From the NCBI GenBank assembly GCA_020632955.1, contig JACKEO010000005.1, positions 248,001 through 312,000 on the forward strand: a stretch of DNA of 64,000 nucleotides, in the 5' to 3' direction. The notes under the pieces are model-generated. The model saw only the letters and a program-made list of their open reading frames with translations. It searched no databases and was not told where the DNA came from. This stretch comes from Alphaproteobacteria bacterium. GTDB taxonomy: Bacteria > Myxococcota_A > UBA796 > GCA-2862545. Positions 24,592-32,540 of this stretch are shown in pieces. A program made the translations under genes and the position numbers. Each line of letters starts with the position of its first letter. Within the stretch, counting starts at the first letter, position 1.

Positions 24592-25439
24592 TGCTCCCCG
24601 CCGGGCTCCTCGCCCTGTCGCTCGCCCTCGCGCAGGACGCGCCGGTGGATCCGCCGGCCGACCCCACGCCTGTGGACGACACGGACGACACCGACGACTA
24701 CCTCGACGTCACCGAGGTCGAGGAGGACGACGACGGGGAGTACCTCACGATCACCGTCATCGGGGAGCAGCAGGTGCGCGCCGCCCAGGATGCGGTGGTG
24801 AAGTCCCTCGACGCCCTGGGCTGGCGCGCGCGACGCAAGCGCGACGGCACCGTGGTCTTCCGCGGTCCGGAGGGCTGGATGGGCAAGGCCACGCTCACGC
24901 CGCGGGGGGAGCTCGAGTTCTCCCAGCCGGTGATCGCCTTCGACGGCGCGATGGCGGGCGGCGCCACCTACGAGAGCGCACCCCAGACGGGCAACGACGC
25001 GCCTGTGGGCGGGGTGGGCGTGAGCACGCTGCCGCTGCCGGGCAAGAAGAAGGTGGGGGCCATCCAGCGCGAGATCCGCGACGAGGTGCGCGACGAGGTG
25101 CTCGCCTTCCGTCGCACCATCCAGCTCCGGCACTTCAGCACCTACATCGCCGAGCTGCCCGATCGTCTCGACGCGCTGTGGACCGAAGGGGCCTCGCTCG
25201 ACCTGGGCGCCACGGTCCCCACGCCCGAGGCGCGCCGTGCGCAGATCCTCGACTTCTGGGCCACCCGCACCGACACGCCGGAAGGGCGCACGGTGTCCCG
25301 CTCCGTCGAGATCTGGCTCCGCCAGACCGTGATGGACACGCCCCACGCGGTCACCCGCGAGGAGGCGGCCGCCGCAGAGGCCCGGCGCACCGATGGTCGC
25401 AAGCTCGACATCTTCCCGGGTGGCGTGGCGGCGCCCTGA
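24591..25439 (+). CDS. Secreted protein with acidic N-terminal linker, unknown function
   Basis: 282 aa from the ATG at 24591, chosen over GTG 24588 because GGAGG at 24579-24583 then has a 7-nt spacing. A signal peptide (MLPAGLLALSLALAQ) leads into an Asp/Thr/Glu-rich linker (about 20-50). Residues about 50-170 look like a compact alpha/beta domain (GEYLTITVIGEQQVRAAQDA, SLDALGWRARRKRDGTVVFR). The C-terminal 110 residues are helical (IREIRDEVRDEVLAFRR-like). No cysteine lipobox. Function not recognised. Confidence 0.75.
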   Translation: MLPAGLLALSLALAQDAPVDPPADPTPVDDTDDTDDYLDVTEVEEDDDGEYLTITVIGEQQVRAAQDAVVKSLDALGWRARRKRDGTVVFRGPEGWMGKATLTPRGELEFSQPVIAFDGAMAGGATYESAPQTGNDAPVGGVGVSTLPLPGKKKVGAIQREIRDEVRDEVLAFRRTIQLRHFSTYIAELPDRLDALWTEGASLDLGATVPTPEARRAQILDFWATRTDTPEGRTVSRSVEIWLRQTVMDTPHAVTREEAAAAEARRTDGRKLDIFPGGVAAP

Positions 25440-25515
25440 TGGCGGTCGGGCCGATGGCGGGCGGGCGCGGCGCGGTCACCGTCCGCCTGTGGCACCATGC
25501 GCCGACGGAGGCTCG

Positions 25516-27903
25516 GTGACACGCTCCCTGTGCATGCTCGTGCTGGTGGCCTGCGGTGGTGGACCCACGGCCCCCCCGCCACCCGAGGAGCAGCCGCCCC
25601 CGCCGCCCGCGCAACCCGAGGTCGACCTGGGCCCACGCGACGTCGTGCGCCTGGACGATCCCGCCCGCATCACGTCGATCGAGCTCCCCCCCACCAACCT
25701 CACGCCGGGGCGCGTGCCCGGGATCACGCCGCTGCGCCAGCCCTTCGTGCGCGACCGGGCGACGAGCACCGCCGAGGTCGACGTCTACCGCACGCCCCTT
25801 CCGCTCGACCCGCTCCTCCTCCTGGCGGATGCAGGCGGGCGTCGGCCAGGCTCCTTCGAGCCCCGGGGGCTGTCGCTGTCGGGTCCGCAGGGCAGGCTCC
25901 CCTTCGCCGTCACCACGCGGCCGGGCACCTGGGGCTGGGATGCCGACAGCCTGGTGCTGAGGGCGAGCGCGGGGAGCCCCGCGCCCGAGGCGCGTCGGCA
26001 CCGCATCTCGTCGGACGCCCTCGCCGGGGTGGAGCGAGGGCTCGACTTCCAGGCCTCCGGACTCGCCGCGGAGGACTTCGTCGTCCGCACCCTGCAAGGC
26101 GGGGAGCGCACCTGGTCGGGCCTCTTCCTGCCGGCGCCGGGGCGGATCGCCTGGACGGTGGAGGTGCCCTTCGACGCGGTCTTCGACGCCCAGGTGGTGC
26201 TCCTCGCCGCACCGGTCTCGGGCAGCGGCTCGGACGGGGCCTCGGCCATCCTCGAGGTGCAGGATCCGACGCGCCCCGACGAGGCCTTCGAGCTGGGGCG
26301 CATCGACGCGTCGCGCGAGGGGACCCGCTGGCGGGTGGACCTCGACGAGTACGCGGGTCGCACCGTGCAGCTCCGCCTGCGCACCGATCCAGGGCTCACC
26401 CGCTTCTACGACCACGTCCTGCTCGCGGACCCGGTCGTGCGTCGTCGCGAGGACGCACCCACCCACGTGGTCGTCGTCGATCTGGGCGGACTCGGCGCCG
26501 GCGCGCTGGGCGTCCTGGGCAACCCGAGGCCGGTGTCGCCGGCGCTCGATGCCCTCGCGGCACGCGGGGCGGTCTTCGAGCAGGCCTGGGCGCCGTCCCC
26601 GCAGGGCGATCTGTCGCTGGGGGCCGCGCTCACCGGCGTGCTGCCGGGGGAGCCCGTGCAGGCCACCCTGGCCGGACGTGCGCGGGAGGCGGGCTTCGCC
26701 ACGGGCGCCTTCGTGGCGGGAGAGGTCGATCGCGCCCTCGACGGCTTCGCCCGCACCTGGGCGCCGTCCGGAGGCGAGGCGGCCGACCTCGTGAAGGCCG
26801 CGGGCGCCTTCCTCGCCGAGGCCGAGGACCGCGACGCGCTCGTGGTGCTGCGTCCCCATGCCACCAGCCTGCCGTTCACGGTCGCGGGCCCGCACCGGGG
26901 CCGCTACGCGAAGGAGCCCTGGCGTGGCACCCCGCTGGAGCCCACGGCCCTGGGGGCCGTGGCGCCCGACGCGCCCGAGGTCACGCGTCTGCAGGACCAC
27001 CTCCAGGGTCGGCGCGATCAGCTCGTGCGCACGCTCGACGACGAGCTCGGCAAGCTGCTGCCGTTGCTCCGTGCCGACGCCCGGGTGGTGGTGATGGGCG
27101 ACCACGGCGTGGAGCTGTGGGAGCACGGCGGTGTGGGGGCCGGCCACGCCCTCGTGCCCGAGACCCTGAGGGTGCCCCTGGTGGTGGTGGGCCCGGGCGT
27201 GCCGCCGGGTCGCGTGGCAGCGCCGGTGTCCACGGTCGATCTGGCGGCCACGCTGCTCGAGCTCGGGGATCTCGCGGGCGGGCCGGGCCTGCCGGGCACC
27301 TCCCTCCTCGCGCTGGCCGAGGGGGCGGGGGGTGTCGCGTCGCCCCCCGTGGTCGGGTGGCCGGCGCGTGGCGTGGGCTGGGGCGTGGTGGCCCAGGGCG
27401 CCCTGTGGACCACCACGGGCGCGGGAGAGCGCGTGCTGCCGCTCGTCGCGCCGACGTCCGACACGGATCCGGTGGCCCTGCCCGACGCGGCGGTCCTCCG
27501 CGCCGCCTTCACGGAGGCCACGGGGAGCACGCTCGTGCGCGTGGCCGACGTGGAGCTCGACCTCCCCGAGGCGGCCGACGGGGGCTTCACGCTGCGCCTG
27601 TCCCACCCCGCCGGCCTCGGTGCCGCCTGGCTCGCAGGGGCTGGCGCGCGCGATCTGCCGGCGCCCGCCGTCGACGGGGCGGGGGTGGTCTACCGCCACC
27701 CGGCGCACCTCGCGCCGCCCGCGGCCGTGCTGGTCGAGCTGGGGGACCGGCCGCTGGAGGGTCTGCAGGTGCGCGTCGAGGGGGGCGGTCCCGCCCTCGA
27801 GCTCGTGGCCGGCGCCGACGGCGGATCGACGGGGGAGGCCGGGCGGGGCCTGCGCGTGGGCACCACCGCGGCCCCCCGGCCCGCGTCCGCCGGGACGCCG
27901 TGA
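25516..27903 (+). CDS. Sulfatase/alkaline-phosphatase-superfamily lipoprotein with degenerate active site
   Basis: 795 aa. GTG 25516; signal peptide with lipobox MLVLVAC. A Pro-rich linker follows, then a roughly 300-residue beta-rich region. A sulfatase-like domain follows: VSPALDALAARGAVFEQAWA, VVVMGDHGVELWEHGGVGAG, LRVPLVVVGPGVPPGRV. The DHG metal pair is kept. The nucleophile region that should read like C/S/T-x-P-S-x-x-x-L-TG reads PQGDLSLGAALTG, with no Cys/Ser/Thr where expected. The first metal motif is reduced to VVVDLGG, without the second Asp. It is probably not an active hydrolase and may bind ligands or scaffold. Cell-surface or periplasmic. Confidence 0.78.
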   Translation: MTRSLCMLVLVACGGGPTAPPPPEEQPPPPPAQPEVDLGPRDVVRLDDPARITSIELPPTNLTPGRVPGITPLRQPFVRDRATSTAEVDVYRTPLPLDPLLLLADAGGRRPGSFEPRGLSLSGPQGRLPFAVTTRPGTWGWDADSLVLRASAGSPAPEARRHRISSDALAGVERGLDFQASGLAAEDFVVRTLQGGERTWSGLFLPAPGRIAWTVEVPFDAVFDAQVVLLAAPVSGSGSDGASAILEVQDPTRPDEAFELGRIDASREGTRWRVDLDEYAGRTVQLRLRTDPGLTRFYDHVLLADPVVRRREDAPTHVVVVDLGGLGAGALGVLGNPRPVSPALDALAARGAVFEQAWAPSPQGDLSLGAALTGVLPGEPVQATLAGRAREAGFATGAFVAGEVDRALDGFARTWAPSGGEAADLVKAAGAFLAEAEDRDALVVLRPHATSLPFTVAGPHRGRYAKEPWRGTPLEPTALGAVAPDAPEVTRLQDHLQGRRDQLVRTLDDELGKLLPLLRADARVVVMGDHGVELWEHGGVGAGHALVPETLRVPLVVVGPGVPPGRVAAPVSTVDLAATLLELGDLAGGPGLPGTSLLALAEGAGGVASPPVVGWPARGVGWGVVAQGALWTTTGAGERVLPLVAPTSDTDPVALPDAAVLRAAFTEATGSTLVRVADVELDLPEAADGGFTLRLSHPAGLGAAWLAGAGARDLPAPAVDGAGVVYRHPAHLAPPAAVLVELGDRPLEGLQVRVEGGGPALELVAGADGGSTGEAGRGLRVGTTAAPRPASAGTP

Positions 27904-28008
27904 GCGCCGACCCGGGTCCCCGCGCCGTCGCCGTGCCGGCCCGCGCCTCCGTGGCTCGACACCCCCCGGCCCCCGGGTGAGGTCGCCCCCCACGTGGAGG
28001 TGACGCGG

Positions 28009-29355
28009 GTGAGACGCCGGCTGGCCATCGCGGTGGGCGTGCTGCTCGCCGGGCCCGCGGGGGCTGCGACCCTGCAGGAGGCCTGGGACGCCGCGGAGCG
28101 GGGCAGCGTGGAGGTCCGCCTGGCGCGGGAGCAGGTCGTGCAGACCGGCACGCTGCGCTTCCAGGCCCTGTCGGTGCAGCTGCCCCAGGTGCTCACGCAG
28201 TGGACCTGGGTGCGGAACGAGGTCGAGATCCCCATCCCCGACGAGCTCCTCCAGCCCCAGTACGTCTTCGTCACCCAGTCCGGCCAGTTCGTGCCCCTGC
28301 CCGACGACTTCGTGCCGCCCTCCGACGTGGACGTCGATCGCAGCGCGCTGCCCCAGCTCCAGCCGCTGGAGACCTTCGGCGGCTCGGTGACCCTGCTGCA
28401 GCCCCTGCTGCGCGCCCAGGCCGTGCCCGGCTGGCAGGCGGCCACGGGTGCGTGGCGCGCGGCGCAGCGGGAGGAGTCCCGGGTACGGCAGGCGGTCCGC
28501 GCCGCCACGGCGCGGGTCTTCTTCGGCCTGCACACCGCCCGCGCCGCCGTGGAGGTGGCGCAGGCCAACGTGGAGGTGAGCCGGCGTCAGCTCGACCTCG
28601 CCCGTCGTCAGGTGGATGCGGGCCTCGTCGCCCGGCGCGCGGTGCTCCAGGCGGAGCTGGCCGTGTCGCGGGCGGAGCGCGACCGCAACGGTGCCGCCGA
28701 GCAGGTGGTGGTGGCCGAGCAGGGCTGGCGTCGCGTGGTGGGATCCGACCCCCCGGCCGACCTCGACCTGCCGGCGCCCTTCGAGCTCCCGGACGAGGCG
28801 CTCCCGGAAGACGCCCTGGCGCGCCGGGACGACCTGGAGGCGGCGGAGCTGCGGGTGACGGCGGCACGCAAGGAGCGCACCGCGCGCGACCTGGAGTGGG
28901 CCCCCACCGTGGACTTCTTCTTCCAGGAGAACCTCAACCTCACCCCGTCGGCCCTGAGCCCGCGCGTGGACCAGTGGCGGCTCGGACTCCGGCTGGACTG
29001 GACGATCTTCGACGGCGGCCTGCGCATCGCCCGGTCGCGGGAGCTGCGCAGCCGGGTCCGGGCGGCGGAGCTGCTGGTGGAACAGCGTCAGCGCATGGTG
29101 CGCGAGGAGGTCGCCGTGGGGGTCGAGCGGGTGCAGCGCGCCGAGCGCACGCTCGAGGCCGTGGAGCGGGAGGTGGATCTGGCCACCGAGAGCCTCGAGC
29201 TGGCGGAGCGGGCCTTCGAGGCGGGCAGCGCCACCTTCCTCGACGTGGAGAGCGCCCGGCTCGCGCTGTCCTCGGCGCTGCTCGCGCGCATCTCCGAGCG
29301 CGCGGAGCGGGAGCTGGCCGCCGTGGACCTGCTCCTCGCGATGGGCGTGCTGTAG
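28009..29355 (+). CDS. TolC-family outer-membrane efflux protein
   Basis: 448 aa. The GTG at 28009 has GGAGG at 27996-28000, favouring it over GTG 27994. A signal peptide (RRRLAIAVGVLLAGPAGA) is followed by two OEP repeats: AARVFFGLHTARAAVEVAQA with QLDLARRQVDAGLVAR, and LGLRLDWTIFDGGLR with TESLELAERAFEAGSATFLD. It should trimerise into an outer-membrane channel-tunnel. No inner-membrane pump is adjacent on this strand; the RND pair at 32541-36625 lacks its own TolC and is the obvious partner, by inference. An insertion near 65-115 (IPDELLQPQYVFVTQSGQF) is unusual. Confidence 0.9.
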   Translation: MRRRLAIAVGVLLAGPAGAATLQEAWDAAERGSVEVRLAREQVVQTGTLRFQALSVQLPQVLTQWTWVRNEVEIPIPDELLQPQYVFVTQSGQFVPLPDDFVPPSDVDVDRSALPQLQPLETFGGSVTLLQPLLRAQAVPGWQAATGAWRAAQREESRVRQAVRAATARVFFGLHTARAAVEVAQANVEVSRRQLDLARRQVDAGLVARRAVLQAELAVSRAERDRNGAAEQVVVAEQGWRRVVGSDPPADLDLPAPFELPDEALPEDALARRDDLEAAELRVTAARKERTARDLEWAPTVDFFFQENLNLTPSALSPRVDQWRLGLRLDWTIFDGGLRIARSRELRSRVRAAELLVEQRQRMVREEVAVGVERVQRAERTLEAVEREVDLATESLELAERAFEAGSATFLDVESARLALSSALLARISERAERELAAVDLLLAMGVL

Positions 29356-29452
29356 CGGTCCCGTGGGCGTCGTCGACGCCACGTGCTGACGCGCTCCTGT
29401 CGTCGTGTCGCGCCTGGGGCGCTAACGTGGGGTCCGGAACCGAGGATCTCCG

Positions 29453-30550
29453 ATGCCCTGGCTCGTCCTGCGCATCGTCGCGCAGGCTGCAGCGACCTTC
29501 CTGGCGTCCACGCTGATCTTCGACGTGGTCCACGTGCTCCTGCACGCGGGCGACCGCGCCGAGGGGCGGCTCGGGCGAGGGCTCGCGCGCCTGCACGACG
29601 CGCACCACGACTTCCTCGGCAGCGATCTGCAGGTCCGCGACGAGCGCTGGCGCGCGAACGTGGTCTTCCAGCACCTGCCCGAGGCGGGCTCGGTGGTGGT
29701 GGGCACGCTGGCCCTCGCGCGGCTCGTGCATCCGGTGGCCCTGGTCCTGGCCACGACGGCGCAGGTGGCCATGCTGGTGCGGCGGCTGGCCAGTCGGGGT
29801 CGCGACTGGCACCACCGGCCGCTGACGCGGGTGCTCCGGCCCTGGTCCGGATGGTTCGTCGGCCGCGACTACCATGCCCTCCACCACCTCCACCCGGGCC
29901 ACTTCCAGGGCTCGGCGCTCACCCTGGTGGACCGGGTGCGCGGCACGTCGCTGCCCCTGGGCGGACGCACGGCCGTGGTCACCGGCGCGGACACGTCCCT
30001 CGGGGCTGCGCTCACCTCACGTCTGGAGGCGGGGGGCGCCCACGTCCTGCGCCTCGACCTGCCGCGGGACCTGGCCCTGGTCGGGGCGGGTGCGGCGGAC
30101 GAGGCGCTGGCCCGCGCCGACCTGCTGGTCCTCGCCCACCCCGTCGCGGCCCTCGCCGACCAGGACCTCGCCGTCGCGCTGGTGGAGCGTCACCGTGCCC
30201 TGCGTCGCGCGGCCCTGGTGGTGCCCGAGGTGTGGGCCGTGCTGCCGCCCGACGCCGGCAGCGGGTGGCGGCGGGTGCTGCGGGGACTGTTCCACGAGCG
30301 CACGCTCACCGTGCGCCTGCTCCTCGCCCTGCCGGGGGACGCGCCCGCGCGGGCCGCCCGGCGGCTGGTGGCGCAGGCGGGGCGGGGTGCGCGGGTGCTC
30401 GTGAGCGGGGAGCGCGCCGCCGGCCTCGCCGAGATCGTGCGGCTCGCGCTGCGCCGGGACGTCGAGACGGCGGGAGCCTGGGTCCACCGGCGGTCGCTGT
30501 CGGCCTTCGTGGACCCGGCGCGTCCGGTGCCCTGCCGCGCCTCGGCGTAG
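29453..30550 (+). CDS. Sterol desaturase/fatty-acid hydroxylase-like domain fused to an SDR-like domain
   Basis: 365 aa, ATG at 29453. Residues 1-165 are a membrane di-iron hydroxylase-type domain with histidine clusters: HVLLH near 27-31, HDAHH 48-52, WHH 119-121, and YHALHHLHPGH 140-150. The C-terminal part (171-365) starts GRTAVVTGADTSLGAALTSRLE, a Rossmann SDR-like region, but no Y-x3-K catalytic pair is clear. This layout matches proteins annotated as bifunctional sterol desaturase/short-chain dehydrogenase. The substrate is unknown: sterol, carotenoid or fatty acid are all possible. Transcribed alone, convergent with the next gene. Confidence 0.83.
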   Translation: MPWLVLRIVAQAAATFLASTLIFDVVHVLLHAGDRAEGRLGRGLARLHDAHHDFLGSDLQVRDERWRANVVFQHLPEAGSVVVGTLALARLVHPVALVLATTAQVAMLVRRLASRGRDWHHRPLTRVLRPWSGWFVGRDYHALHHLHPGHFQGSALTLVDRVRGTSLPLGGRTAVVTGADTSLGAALTSRLEAGGAHVLRLDLPRDLALVGAGAADEALARADLLVLAHPVAALADQDLAVALVERHRALRRAALVVPEVWAVLPPDAGSGWRRVLRGLFHERTLTVRLLLALPGDAPARAARRLVAQAGRGARVLVSGERAAGLAEIVRLALRRDVETAGAWVHRRSLSAFVDPARPVPCRASA

Positions 30551-30560
30551 GCGTCGGGGC

Positions 30561-31172
30561 CTACGGCTCCGCGGCCTTCCTCGCGCGTCGCTCGGCACGG
30601 GTGGGGATGCGGGCCATGAAGACCGCCTCGGCGAGCGCGCCCGCGGTGACCCCGGCGCGGGACGGCGTGCCCCCGGGAAGGACGGCCTCGGGCTGCATCC
30701 ACCCGACGAAGGGTCGGAGGTACACGCCCACGCTCCACCGCTCGCTCGCCTCGAGCAGGTCGAGACCCACCCGCACGTCCCCCACGAAGCGCTGGTAGGT
30801 GCTGCCCGCGAAGCCGTAGGCGATGGACGCGCCCGGGGCGACCACCACCTTCGTCCGTGGCGCCACGGGCAGGTGGCCGCCCACGTGGAGGTCGTAGTCG
30901 AGGCGCCCCTGGCCCTTCGCGATGGCCGGCGTGAGCATGCGCTGCACGTTGAGCGTGGTGTGCCACGCCACCTTCGGCGTGAAGAAGGACCGCAGCTCGA
31001 AGGCCGCGAGCTCCAGGGTGAAGGCGGACTGGTCGAGGGTGCCCACGATGCCGCCGCCCGCCTGCAGGCCCACGCCCACCTCGTAGCGGATGTCCTTGAA
31101 CCACGATCCCTTGCGTGGCTCCTCGGCGTGGGCGGGGAGGGAGAGCGCGGCGGTGAGGAGGAGCGGAAGCAT
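30561..31172 (-). CDS. Small outer-membrane beta-barrel-like protein
   Basis: 203 aa, ATG at 31172. The signal peptide MLPLLLTAALSLPAHA ends in AHA. The mature part alternates hydrophobic and polar residues (DIRYEVGVGLQAGGGIVG, YDLHVGGHLPVAPRTKVV, RWSVGVYLRPFVGWMQPEAV), which fits an 8- to 10-strand barrel. The C-terminus is not the usual terminal Phe but a basic helix (RIPTRAERRARKAAEP), so it may be a periplasmic beta protein instead. It diverges from the D15 protein at 31284. Confidence 0.7.
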   Translation of the reverse strand: MLPLLLTAALSLPAHAEEPRKGSWFKDIRYEVGVGLQAGGGIVGTLDQSAFTLELAAFELRSFFTPKVAWHTTLNVQRMLTPAIAKGQGRLDYDLHVGGHLPVAPRTKVVVAPGASIAYGFAGSTYQRFVGDVRVGLDLLEASERWSVGVYLRPFVGWMQPEAVLPGGTPSRAGVTAGALAEAVFMARIPTRAERRARKAAEP

Positions 31173-31283
31173 CGGCGGCGTCTATCCAAGCGGGGGTGGG
31201 CAGCGAAGGCGCGGGCACCGGATGCAGACGGATCCAGACCGGGGTACCCCGCGCGACGCGGGATCCCGCCACGGGAGGCTTCC

Positions 31284-32540
31284 TTGCGTGCCCTTCCGGT
31301 CCTGCCGCTGCTGCTCGCCGCGTCCACCTGGCGCGGCCTGGAGGCGCGAGCGGCGGAGGACCCCGAGGCGGACGTGCCCACCGTGGCCGGTCCGATCCAG
31401 GGCGAGACCCCCGCGCCACCGGACGAGCCGCCCGCGTCGACCGCCCGCGGCGAGCGGCCCTACCGGATCGGCGGCCTCGTGGTCCCCCTGGCCAACTTCA
31501 ACAGCATCGACGGCCTGGGCCTGGGCCTGGGTCTCGAGGTCTACGATCGCAAGCGGGAGCTCGACTACGGCTACCGCAACCGGCTGACCGCCTGGACCTT
31601 CTGGACCACCTCGGGCAACTACACCTCGAACTACCTGCAGTACGAGCGCCGCGGGGAGCAGCTCTTCGTCGCCCGCCTCGCCTACCGGGTGTGGCGGAAC
31701 ATGGTGTACGTCGGGGTGGGGGGCGAGGACGTCAGCGTGCAGCTCCCGCCGGAGCGCTCCTTCGGCAACGTGGTCTACGGGCCCTCGCTGCTGGCGTCGG
31801 CGATCATCCCGCTCCCGCGCAACCCGGTGTACGTCTGGGCCCAGGCCTACGGGCGCTACACCCTGTCGGAGGCCGCCCCGGGCACGCTGCTGGAGGAGGA
31901 GTCCCCCTTCGGCCTGGGCGAGGCCTTCTACTTCGACACCTCCGTGGGGCTGGCCCTGCAGGAGGTCGACCGCTGGCCCGTGCCCAACAAGGGCATCCGA
32001 TCGGAGGTGTCGGGCCGGTTCGGCGGCACCGTGGCTGCCGGGGACTTCACGCCGATCGCCGGCGTCAACGCCGAGGTGATCGGCTGGTGGCCCCTCGTCG
32101 GGCAGTGGCTGGTGCTCGGAGGCCGCGTGGTCTTCGACAAGACCTGGGGACAGCGACCGTGGTGGGAGCAGGAGTGGCTCGGCGGCCAGTTCCGCGACGA
32201 GGCGGCCTACGAGCAGATGCTCACCGGCTACGCCCGCAGCCGCACCCGGGGCGACGGGGTGCTCGCCAACCTCCTCGAGCTGCGGGGCTGGCTCGGCCGC
32301 ACCCGTCATCCCTTCTGGGACATGGACTTCTACGTGGACGTCTACGCCGAGTCGGCCTTCCTCTTCGAGGGGGACGACCTGGGTCCGCACATGCCCACGC
32401 TGGGCGCGAGCGTGCAGCTGGTGTGGCAGGGGGTGGTGCAGCTGCGTCCCTTCGTGAGCCTGGGGTGGCTCTCCGACACGCCAGGGGGGCCTCGCCATGC
32501 CACGCCCTTCTTCGGCGTCAGCGTCGTCGACCCCCTCTGA
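31284..32540 (+). CDS. D15/Omp85-type surface-antigen barrel without POTRA domains
   Basis: 418 aa. TTG start at 31284, with GGGAGG at 31273-31278 giving 5-nt spacing; in-frame ATG or GTG codons upstream lack a site. Signal peptide RALPVLPLLLAASTW, then an acidic/Pro-rich linker. PYRIGGLVVPLANFNSIDGL and GLGLGLEVYDRKRELDYGY resemble the 16-stranded barrel of bacterial surface antigen (D15). There is no room for POTRA repeats, unlike BamA or TamA (about 580-800 aa), so it may be a patatin-associated or orphan barrel. It ends exactly where the RND gene ends on the other strand (TGATCA). Confidence 0.8.
   Translation: MRALPVLPLLLAASTWRGLEARAAEDPEADVPTVAGPIQGETPAPPDEPPASTARGERPYRIGGLVVPLANFNSIDGLGLGLGLEVYDRKRELDYGYRNRLTAWTFWTTSGNYTSNYLQYERRGEQLFVARLAYRVWRNMVYVGVGGEDVSVQLPPERSFGNVVYGPSLLASAIIPLPRNPVYVWAQAYGRYTLSEAAPGTLLEEESPFGLGEAFYFDTSVGLALQEVDRWPVPNKGIRSEVSGRFGGTVAAGDFTPIAGVNAEVIGWWPLVGQWLVLGGRVVFDKTWGQRPWWEQEWLGGQFRDEAAYEQMLTGYARSRTRGDGVLANLLELRGWLGRTRHPFWDMDFYVDVYAESAFLFEGDDLGPHMPTLGASVQLVWQGVVQLRPFVSLGWLSDTPGGPRHATPFFGVSVVDPL

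Noticed and set aside
25351..29382. Very long minus-strand open frame (more than 1,300 codons) opposite the sulfatase-like and TolC-like genes
   Set aside because: It is antisense to two well-supported genes, composed of His/Arg/Gly-rich shadow sequence typical of high-GC DNA, with no domain.
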